From: CAIJMU01 sp035531315
GTDB taxonomy: Bacteria; Spirochaetota; Spirochaetia; Treponematales; Rectinemataceae
DNA length: 19,928 nucleotides
Assembly (NCBI GenBank): GCA_035531315.1
Contig: DATKTD010000220.1
Coordinates: forward strand, 1-19,928
Direction of reading: 5' to 3'
Shown here: in pieces, positions 14,427-19,928 of the stretch
How the letters are laid out: each line of letters starts with the position of its first letter
How positions within the stretch are numbered: position 1 is the first letter of the stretch
Translations under genes and position numbers: made by a program
The notes under the pieces: model-generated
Database searches by the model: none
Told to the model about the DNA's origin: nothing
The model's input: the letters and a program-made list of their open reading frames with translations, nothing else

Positions 14427-15210
14427 GAGAGCGCTTGGCCGCCGCGTCGACCGCGTCCATCACAATTGAACGGAAGGCGTTGCGCTCGAGGCTGTGGATG
14501 CCGGCCATCGTCGTGCCAGCCGGGCTGGCGACGATGTCCTTGAGCTCTCCGGGGTGCTTGTCGGAGTCGAGGATGATCCTCGCGGCGCCGAGGACGGTCT
14601 GGGCGGCGAATTCGTAGGCGAGTTCGCGGCTCATGCCGTTGAGGACGGCCCCGTCGGCCAGCGACTCGATGAAGAGGAAGGCGAAGGCCGGGCCTGAGCC
14701 CGAGAGGGCGGTGACGGTGTCGAAGAGGCGCTCCTCGACGAGGCTCGCGCGGCCGGCGACGGCGAAGAGCGCACGGACCTCCTCCACGAGTTCGGCGGGG
14801 ACGGCAGGGTCCGCGCAGAGGGCCGTCATGCCGATGCCGACGGACATGGGCAGGTTCGGCATAATGCGGACGATCCGGGGCGGCTTGGGGAAGTAGCCCT
14901 TGATCTTGTCGGTGCGGACGCCGGCGGCCATCGATACGAGGACGCGGTCCTCGCGGACATGGGGGGCTATCGCCTGGAGGACTTCGGCGACGGCATGGGG
15001 TTTGACCGCGAGGAGGAGCCAGTCGCTCCGCTCGGCGAGCTCGGCGACCGTGTCCGCCACCGCTATGCCGAATTCCGCGGATAGCTTTTCCGCCCGCGAG
15101 CGAGTGCGGTTCCAGACGAGGATGTTGCCGTAGCCGATTGTTGGTCCGATGGCCTTGAGCATGACTTCGACGATCCTGCCCGCCCCGATGAATCCAATGC
15201 GTCTGTCCAT
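14410..15210 (-). CDS. proC: Pyrroline-5-carboxylate reductase
   Basis: The 266-residue protein would reduce 1-pyrroline-5-carboxylate to proline with NAD(P)H, the last step of proline synthesis, in the cytosol. It opens with the dinucleotide-binding motif RIGFIGAGRIVEVMLKAI (about 4-21). It has LLLAVKPHAVAEVL and VRIMPNLPMSVGIGMTAL, and the family C-terminal signature ALSGSGPAFAFLFIESLADG through GELKDIVASPAGTTMAGIHSLE. I chose ATG 15210 because AGGAGG lies just upstream; ATGs upstream (for example MAGGG, five codons earlier) would place that site inside the gene. The last residues (ELAH) and the TGA are encoded by the 26-bp repeat. A second frame through the same region is only a shadow. 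Confidence 0.95.
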   Translation of the reverse strand: MDRRIGFIGAGRIVEVMLKAIGPTIGYGNILVWNRTRSRAEKLSAEFGIAVADTVAELAERSDWLLLAVKPHAVAEVLQAIAPHVREDRVLVSMAAGVRTDKIKGYFPKPPRIVRIMPNLPMSVGIGMTALCADPAVPAELVEEVRALFAVAGRASLVEERLFDTVTALSGSGPAFAFLFIESLADGAVLNGMSRELAYEFAAQTVLGAARIILDSDKHPGELKDIVASPAGTTMAGIHSLERNAFRSIVMDAVDAAAKRSRELAH

Positions 15211-15238
15211 TCCGCCTCCTGCCATTGCTATTGTGCGG

Positions 15239-15267
15239 AGTATCACAGGTTTCGGGAAGAAAGGCAA
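15239..15267 (-). promoter_or_regulatory. Sigma-70-type promoter of proC
   Basis: On the minus strand TTGCCT (15267-15262) is followed after 17 bases by GATACT (15244-15239). Transcription would start about 20 nt before the proC ATG at 15210, leaving room for the AGGAGG site. Confidence 0.6.
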
Positions 15268-15319
15268 ATGTTGAAGGGGCGCCAAGACTCGAAGCGCATT
15301 GAAATGGCCTCACCCGTCC

Positions 15320-15348
15320 TTGCACCGAATGGCGTTCTTTCCTATCAT
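15320..15348 (+). promoter_or_regulatory. Sigma-70-type promoter of the SNF2 ATPase gene, giving a near-leaderless mRNA
   Basis: TTGCAC (15320-15325) and TATCAT (15343-15348) are separated by exactly 17 bases. The expected start of transcription, about 7 nt on, is 15355, while the ATG is at 15357. No ribosome binding site stands before that ATG. Confidence 0.55.
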
Positions 15349-15356
15349 TCTTTGCC

Positions 15357-18122
15357 ATGGTCGCCGCCGCCTCTGTCTCCTCGCTTCGCCTGACCCCCTC
15401 GGGCCATCTCCTCCCGATCGCCGGGCGGATCGCTGAAGACCCGGATGTACGCCGCGTTATGGAGGCCTTCGAACTGGGCGAGGCGACCGGCCTCTTCGAG
15501 CTGGTGGCCCTTCCCGCGGCCGCGATTCTGCCCCCCGACCTCGCCTATTGGCGCGACTTCGCGGGTCATTATCTGAGCGCGCGTTGTCGTACGCCGAGGG
15601 GCACGGAGAGGGTCGAGGCCATCGAGCCCCTGTCGGATGCCGAGCTCTTCCCCCTTCTTCTCGGCGCGCCTCCCATGGAGGGAGCCGAATACCTTGGCCC
15701 CGATTCCCTCCGCGGTCTCTGGCTTTCCCTCGACGAGTGGCTTCGCGCCGAGGCGGCCTCAGCCGGTGGCCTCGGCGCCTTTCTCGCCAAGCGGGCGCCC
15801 CTCTGGCACCAGGTGGGCCGGGTCTGCTTTCACCTCGCGGAGAACAAGAAGGACCCCGAGTATCCCTTCGCCTTTCTGGTCACCTATGCCCCGGGGCTTT
15901 CCGCTTCCAATAAAGTGAGCTATCAGCCGCTTTCCCGCGCTCTCCAGGAGTTCGCCGGCGAGGGCAACCGAAGGGCCCTCGCCAAACTCCTCACTCCCAT
16001 CCACGAGGCCGCTGGCAAAAGCCCTCTTATCAAGGATCTTCTCGACTCGAAGGACATCTATCACCCCCTCGCCTGGACTCCCGAAGAGGCCTACCGATTT
16101 CTCCGCGAGATACCGCTTTTCGAGGAGAGCGGAGTCCTTGTGCGCGTTCCCGACTGGTGGGCCAAGCGGCCCCGGCCCCGGGTGTCAGTCAGCATCGGTT
16201 CGCGCGGCAAGGGAATCCTCGGTCTGGAATCGATGCTCGACTTCGACATCGGCGTCGCCCTCGGCGACGAAGAGCTCGGCGCGAGGGAGCTCAAGGAACT
16301 CCTCGCCGGCGGGGCGGGCCTCGTCTTCCTCAAGGGCAAATGGGTAGAGGTCGACGCGGAGCGCCTCTCCGAAGCCCTGGAACATTGGAAGAAACTCGAA
16401 AAGCGGGCGGGCGAGGAGGGCATCTCCTTTATCGAAGGCATGAGACTCCTCGCCGGCGCCTCTCGGGACCTCGCCCAGCCCGTCGATGAAGATCTCGCAG
16501 CCTGGTCCTTTGTCGACGCCGGTCCCTGGCTCAAAAAGACCCTCGAAGGCCTAAGGTCGCCCGAGAGCATCGAAGTCGCCATGCCCGGCGCCGAACTCAA
16601 GGCAAAGCTCCGCCATTACCAGGAGGCAGGACTCCGCTGGCTCTGGCTTCTTTCGCGCCTGGGTCTCGGCGCCTGCCTGGCCGACGACATGGGCCTCGGC
16701 AAGACCATCCAGGTTCTCGCCCTCCTTCTCGTCGAAAAACGGGCGGCGGGAAAATCGGCCGGGAAGAAGCGCGCGAAGTCGGAAGCGGGCGACGATGCGG
16801 CAGGCGGCAAAGCCGCCACGTCTCCCTCCCTCCTCGTCCTCCCCGCCTCCCTCCTCGCCAATTGGAAATCCGAGATGGAGCGCTTCGCACCGAGCCTCGC
16901 GTTCCGCTTTATCCATCCCTCGATGAAGGCTGCCGATACGGCGGGTGCAGCGACCGGGGCCGGTCCATACGGCGGCCACGATTTCGCGGGCGTCGACCTT
17001 GTCGTGACCAGCTATGGCATGTTGGCTCGCCAGAGCTGGATCTCCGAACGCGAATGGAATCTCCTGATTCTCGACGAGGCACAAGCCATCAAGAATCCGG
17101 CATCGGGTCAGTCGCGTGCGGTGAAGAAGCTCCGCGGCCGCGCGCGAATCGCCCTCACGGGGACGCCGGTGGAAAACCGCCTCTCCGATCTCTGGTCCCT
17201 CTTCGATTTTCTTAACCCCGGCCTCCTCGGCTCGGTGGCGCGCTTCAAGGATTTCGTCACGGCCTTGGAAAAGAAGGATGGCGAGAGCTACGCGCCCTTG
17301 CGCGGCCTCGTCCGGCCCTACATCCTCAGGCGGCTCAAGACCGACCGATCGGTCATCGCCGACCTGCCGGAAAAAACCGAGGTTCGGGCCTTCTGCGGCC
17401 TCGGCAAGGCCCAGGCGGCCCTCTACGCCTCGATAGTCGAGGAGCTCGCCGCGGCCTTGCGCGATTCGCGGGGCATGGCTCGTCGCGGCATCATTCTCTC
17501 GTCCCTGATGCGTCTCAAGCAGGTCTGCAACCACCCCTCCCAGCTTTCGGGCGACGGGGCCTGGGAGCCGGGCGAAAGCGGGAAATTCGAGCGCCTCGGC
17601 GAGCTCTGCGAGGAGATAGCCTCACGCCAGGACCGGGTCCTCGTGTTCACTCAGTTTCGCGAGATGACTGAGCCCCTGGAATCCTTCCTCGCCGGGATCT
17701 TCGGGAGGAGGGGCCTCGTCCTCCACGGCGGCACGCCCGTAGCCCGGCGGCGTAAACTCGTCGAGGACTTCCAGGGCGAGGACGGGCCGCCCTTCTTCGT
17801 CCTCTCCCTCAAGGCGGGGGGGACGGGCCTCAATCTCACCGCCGCCTCCCACGTGATACACTTCGACCGCTGGTGGAACCCCGCGGTGGAGAACCAGGCC
17901 ACTGACCGCGCCTTCCGCATCGGGCAAAAAAAGAATGTGTTGGTACATAAATTCGTCTGTCGGGGGACCGTCGAGGAGAAGATAGACAGGCTCATCGAGG
18001 AGAAGACCGGCCTCGCCAGGGACATACTCGAAGGCGGCGCCGAGGCCTCGCTTTCGGAGATGTCCGACGAGAGGCTCCTCGAGACTTTGAGCCTCGACCT
18101 GGACCGGGCGAGGGACTGGTGA
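15357..18122 (+). CDS. SNF2/SWI2-family DNA-dependent ATPase (helicase-like, DUF3670-type accessory region)
   Basis: The 921-residue protein has an N-terminal region of unknown fold (1-260), an SNF2-associated segment like DUF3670 (about 270-400, with LDFDIGVALGDEELGARELKEL) and a complete two-lobe superfamily 2 motor. Motif I is LADDMGLGKTIQ (K449), motif II LILDEAQ (D573, E574), and motif III LTGTPVENRLSDLWSLFDFL. In lobe 2 are VLVFTQFREMTEPL, SLKAGGTGLNLTAASHVIHFDRWWNPAVE (written here only as landmarks) and motif VI QATDRAFRIGQ (Q847, R851, R854). Such proteins translocate on double-stranded DNA and remodel bound proteins rather than unwind it. Many bacterial relatives carry an N-terminal SWIM zinc finger; here no CxC...CxH is seen and a SWIM protein is encoded 27 nt downstream instead. 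An Ala/Lys-rich insert lies after motif I (about 463-485). ATG 15357 fits the promoter; it has no ribosome binding site. Confidence 0.95.
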   Translation: MVAAASVSSLRLTPSGHLLPIAGRIAEDPDVRRVMEAFELGEATGLFELVALPAAAILPPDLAYWRDFAGHYLSARCRTPRGTERVEAIEPLSDAELFPLLLGAPPMEGAEYLGPDSLRGLWLSLDEWLRAEAASAGGLGAFLAKRAPLWHQVGRVCFHLAENKKDPEYPFAFLVTYAPGLSASNKVSYQPLSRALQEFAGEGNRRALAKLLTPIHEAAGKSPLIKDLLDSKDIYHPLAWTPEEAYRFLREIPLFEESGVLVRVPDWWAKRPRPRVSVSIGSRGKGILGLESMLDFDIGVALGDEELGARELKELLAGGAGLVFLKGKWVEVDAERLSEALEHWKKLEKRAGEEGISFIEGMRLLAGASRDLAQPVDEDLAAWSFVDAGPWLKKTLEGLRSPESIEVAMPGAELKAKLRHYQEAGLRWLWLLSRLGLGACLADDMGLGKTIQVLALLLVEKRAAGKSAGKKRAKSEAGDDAAGGKAATSPSLLVLPASLLANWKSEMERFAPSLAFRFIHPSMKAADTAGAATGAGPYGGHDFAGVDLVVTSYGMLARQSWISEREWNLLILDEAQAIKNPASGQSRAVKKLRGRARIALTGTPVENRLSDLWSLFDFLNPGLLGSVARFKDFVTALEKKDGESYAPLRGLVRPYILRRLKTDRSVIADLPEKTEVRAFCGLGKAQAALYASIVEELAAALRDSRGMARRGIILSSLMRLKQVCNHPSQLSGDGAWEPGESGKFERLGELCEEIASRQDRVLVFTQFREMTEPLESFLAGIFGRRGLVLHGGTPVARRRKLVEDFQGEDGPPFFVLSLKAGGTGLNLTAASHVIHFDRWWNPAVENQATDRAFRIGQKKNVLVHKFVCRGTVEEKIDRLIEEKTGLARDILEGGAEASLSEMSDERLLETLSLDLDRARDW

Positions 18123-18149
18123 GGCCCACAGGGCCTGGGGGAGAAGGGG

Positions 18150-19178
18150 ATGGGATTTGGATGGCAGCCCTATGTCAGCGTGGCGGAAAGGCGGCGCAAG
18201 GCCGAGCGCGAGATGGCGAAGCTCGCGAAAAAGGGAGAGCTCGCGAAGCCGGTCCGCATAGAGGGCAAGGCCATCGCGAAGAGCTTCTGGGGTAAGGCCT
18301 GGTGCAAGAACCTCGAGGGCTACAGCGATTTTTCAAATCGTCTGCCTCGTGGCAGGACCTACGTCAGGAACGGCTCGGTCTGCCACCTCGAGATACTTCC
18401 GGGCGAGGTGAGGGCCAGGGTCTCGGGCTCGGAACTCTACACCGTCACCATCAAGATCAAGCCCCTGGGCCCCAAGGCCTGGAATGAATTCAAGGACAGA
18501 TGCACAGGAAAGATCGCCTCGATACTCGACCTCCTGGGCGGGAAGTTGGCCGACGGCGTCATGGCCGAGGTGACCGACCGGCAAACCGGTCTCTTCCCCA
18601 AGCCCCGCGAAATATCCCTCAATTGCAGTTGTCCCGATTGGGCCGACATGTGCAAGCACGTCGCCGCGACCCTCTACGGCGTCGGCGCCCGACTCGACGA
18701 GAATCCCGAACTGCTTTTCGTCCTCAGGGCTGTCGACCACCAAGAGCTCGTCTCGGCCAAGGTCGAGGAGGCGGTGGCGGCTGTCGTCAAGGGCGGATCG
18801 CGAAGACGTCTTGCCGAGGAGGATCTCGCCGAGGTCTTCGGCATGGAGATCCAGGAAGGTCCCGCGCCGAAGCGCCTTCCTGTGGGCCTCAGGGCCCTTC
18901 CCGCGGAAATCACCGGGCGAGCGGTGCGCGAGCTCCGGGAGAGGCTCGGCCTTAATGGCAGGGACTTCGCGGAGCTCCTGGGCGTGTCGGGTGGCGCGGT
19001 TTCATCGTGGGAAAGGAAGGGCACTGTCCTCAAACTGCAGGAAAGGACCCGTAACGCGCTGGAGAAGGCCTGGAATAAGGCCGCCCGGCTCGAGGCTATG
19101 AAGACTCCAAAGACGAAGGCCAAAATTACCGCGAAACCCAAGGCCAAAAAGGCCGGCCCGACGAGGAAGAGGCCCTAG
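18150..19178 (+). CDS. SWIM zinc-finger protein with XRE-like helix-turn-helix and Lys-rich tail, partner of the SNF2 ATPase
   Basis: The 342-residue protein starts MGFGWQPYVSVAERRRKAER, typical of bacterial SWIM proteins found beside SNF2 ATPases. A basic N-terminal domain with SFWGKAWCKNLEGYSDF and LPRGRTYVRNGSV leads to the SWIM finger C159-x-C161-x6-C168-x-H170 (LNCSCPDWADMCKHVAATLY). After a helical region comes a helix-turn-helix (about 258-300, VRELRERLGLNGRDFAELLG then VSGGAVSSWERKG), which resembles the XRE/MqsA type. The end (about 317-342) is Lys/Ala/Pro-rich, like histone H1-type bacterial tails, and should bind DNA without sequence preference. The start lies 27 nt after the SNF2 stop with a G-rich GGGGGAGAAGGGG before it, so the two are co-transcribed. 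Known SWIM domains bind DNA or protein; the role of the pair is not established. Confidence 0.88.
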   Translation: MGFGWQPYVSVAERRRKAEREMAKLAKKGELAKPVRIEGKAIAKSFWGKAWCKNLEGYSDFSNRLPRGRTYVRNGSVCHLEILPGEVRARVSGSELYTVTIKIKPLGPKAWNEFKDRCTGKIASILDLLGGKLADGVMAEVTDRQTGLFPKPREISLNCSCPDWADMCKHVAATLYGVGARLDENPELLFVLRAVDHQELVSAKVEEAVAAVVKGGSRRRLAEEDLAEVFGMEIQEGPAPKRLPVGLRALPAEITGRAVRELRERLGLNGRDFAELLGVSGGAVSSWERKGTVLKLQERTRNALEKAWNKAARLEAMKTPKTKAKITAKPKAKKAGPTRKRP

Positions 19179-19216
19179 CTGCAAGCTCGGTCCTGGCCTT
19201 CCCCCTCATCCTTCCC

Positions 19217-19279
19217 GCGGCCTTCCCGCCCGCGGCCGCTTGACTCACTTTAGCCCCCCTGCTCGGCCTAGCGGGCCGA
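19217..19279. terminator. Two GC hairpins after the SWIM gene, possible weak terminator
   Basis: GCGGCC (19217-19222) can pair with GGCCGC (19234-19239) around an 11-nt loop, and TCGGCC (19263-19268) with GGCCGA (19274-19279) around a 5-nt loop. They lie between the SWIM gene and the next promoter. Neither has a T-run, so this is weak support for termination. Confidence 0.25.
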
Positions 19280-19301
19280 AGGCCGGGCCTGCAAAATTCC
19301 T

Positions 19302-19330
19302 TTGACGCTTACTGTAAATAACAATATCAT
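19302..19330 (+). promoter_or_regulatory. Strong sigma-70-type promoter of the leader ORF/MFS unit
   Basis: TTGACG (19302-19307) and TATCAT (19325-19330) are separated by exactly 17 bases, in a locally AT-rich stretch. Transcription would start near 19337, leaving about 50 nt of leader before the AAGGAGG of the small ORF. This is among the best promoters of the window. Confidence 0.7.
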
Positions 19331-19345
19331 GCTTACAGCAGTAAG
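19308..19345. promoter_or_regulatory. Two dyad operators overlapping the MFS promoter
   Basis: CTTACTGTAA (19308-19317) fills the promoter spacer, and CTTACAGCAGTAAG (19332-19345) covers the predicted start of transcription. The second is a perfect CTTAC-N4-GTAAG inverted repeat; the first holds the near-palindrome TTAC-T-GTAA. Their position over the spacer and start site is typical of repressor sites such as TetR- or MarR-type regulators of efflux pumps. The regulator is not in the window. Confidence 0.55.
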
Positions 19346-19386
19346 ATGTTTATTGCAGCTTTCCACTGAAATCAAAGGAGGCAGGC

Positions 19387-19482
19387 ATGGGATTGGATGG
19401 CCATCGCGAGCCGGGAGCTCGGGGAGGACGAAAGGCGCGAGGGGGCGACTGCCCGGAGTGGGGTCGAGGAGGAGAAAAATGA
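19387..19482 (+). CDS. 31-residue upstream ORF coupled to the MFS transporter gene
   Basis: An ATG at 19387 follows AAGGAGG (19375-19381) at 5 nt, the strongest ribosome binding site on this strand of the window. The frame runs 31 codons and ends in TGA at 19480-19482, which overlaps the MFS ATG at 19479 as ATGA. The product is Gly/Arg-rich (starts MGLDGHREPGARGG) with one Cys and one Trp, no membrane helix and no recognised family. The exact stop-start overlap with good ribosome binding sites for both genes argues for real translation. It may serve mainly to couple or regulate translation of the transporter rather than make a working peptide. Confidence 0.5.
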   Translation: MGLDGHREPGARGGRKARGGDCPEWGRGGEK

Positions 19483-19928
19483 AGGCCACCGTCGCGGCCG
19501 AGGGGGGAAGGGGCGCCCTCCTCACCGCATTCTTCGTGTTCTGCGGCCTGAGCGTTGCGTCGAATCTCTATACCCTCATCCCCGTCTCTGCCCTCATTTC
19601 GACGGAATTCCTGGTGTCGCAGAAGAGCGCCGCCCTCGCCAGCAGCCTCTTTCTGGTCGCCTACGCCGCCGGCTTCCTCCTTCTCGCCAGGGCTCTCGAC
19701 GCCGTTTCGAGGCGCGGTATGCTGGGGGCCGGCCTCGCGATCCTCGGCCTCCTCACCCTGGGCGTCGGATTTTCGGCGAATTTTCCGGAGCTCCTCGCCC
19801 TCAGGTTCCTCCAGGGGCTGGCGGCCTCCGTCGTAGCGCCGACGATTCTCGCCTTCGTGATGGAAAGCTATCCCGATCGACGCAAGGCCACGGCCCTGGC
19901 CTTCGTGACGGCCGGATTCCTCATGGCG
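19479..19928 (+). CDS. MFS transporter, N-terminal 150 residues (cut by window edge)
   Basis: The frame opens with ATG 19479 (MKATVAAEGGRGALLTAFFV), 4 nt after GAGGAGGAG, and is still open at the last base. Four hydrophobic segments are visible, at about residues 13-38, 48-68, 76-93 and 99-125, with a short basic loop ARALDAVSRRGMLGAG between helices 2 and 3 (the MFS motif A position) and RFLQGLAASVVAPTILAFVM, an MFS helix 4 motif. Such proteins export or import small molecules by proton exchange. The overall pattern resembles YnfM-like drug or sugar efflux proteins, but the substrate is unknown. The upstream strong promoter with two dyads suggests repressed, inducible expression, which fits an efflux pump. 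Confidence 0.85.
   Translation, partial: MKATVAAEGGRGALLTAFFVFCGLSVASNLYTLIPVSALISTEFLVSQKSAALASSLFLVAYAAGFLLLARALDAVSRRGMLGAGLAILGLLTLGVGFSANFPELLALRFLQGLAASVVAPTILAFVMESYPDRRKATALAFVTAGFLMA

Noticed and set aside
14384..15358. A minus-strand frame of 324 codons overlapping proC.
   Set aside because: It is the proC region read in another frame, Arg/Pro/His-rich, and ends by running through the 26-bp repeats.
15357..19178. Calling the SNF2/SWIM pair a known phage defence system.
   Set aside because: No nuclease, methylase or other defence gene is next to it, and the neighbours are proC and a transporter. The sequence gives no direct support for defence.
19268..19525. An 85-codon minus-strand frame over the MFS promoter.
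   Set aside because: It covers the strong plus-strand promoter, the dyads and the start of the transporter, and has no ribosome binding site or family resemblance that I could see.

Overview
The window is very GC-rich and gene-dense. Genes are packed with 4-nt ATGA overlaps and many GTG starts, as in a high-GC bacterium. The Pel polysaccharide genes, a periplasmic binding protein with a type I signal peptide and a transmembrane histidine kinase indicate a bacterium. The phylum cannot be settled from this stretch; a high-GC spirochaete or similar non-model Gram-negative is only a guess. No tRNA, rRNA, CRISPR array, insertion sequence or phage gene was seen, and no stretch over 300 bases lacks a gene.

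Region 1 (1-6624, minus strand) reads histidine kinase, OmpR-type regulator, pelD, pelE, pelF, pelG, with pelG cut by the window edge. This is the inner-membrane and cytosolic half of a Pel exopolysaccharide machine, placed directly behind its own two-component system. PelD has no recognisable GGDEF motif and no RxxD cyclic-di-GMP site in its C-terminal domain, and PelE has no N-terminal membrane helices.

Region 2 (6730-11797, minus strand) is one tightly coupled six-gene operon: RpiR-type regulator, carbohydrate-type ABC binding protein, two permeases, an unrecognised 155-residue protein and a HAD-family phosphatase. No ABC ATPase is present, so a shared one elsewhere is implied. A perfect inverted repeat lies just after a good sigma-70 promoter upstream of the RpiR gene, in an AT-rich divergent spacer holding several GTCAA/TTGAC half-sites.

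Region 3 (12051-14294, plus strand) holds the two subunits of a 3-oxoacid CoA-transferase followed by a metallo-beta-lactamase-fold hydrolase. It converges on proC (minus strand). Between them lies an array of 26-bp palindrome-containing tandem repeats that also supplies the last codons of proC.

Region 4 (15320-19178, plus strand) pairs a large SNF2-type ATPase, expressed from what looks like a near-leaderless promoter, with a separate protein joining a SWIM zinc finger, an XRE-like helix-turn-helix and a Lys/Ala/Pro-rich tail. This pair is the best candidate here for an under-described system.

Region 5 (19302-19928, plus strand) has a strong promoter overlapped by CTTAC/GTAAG-type dyads. 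It is followed by a 31-codon ORF with a strong ribosome binding site whose stop overlaps the start of an MFS transporter, cut by the window edge.
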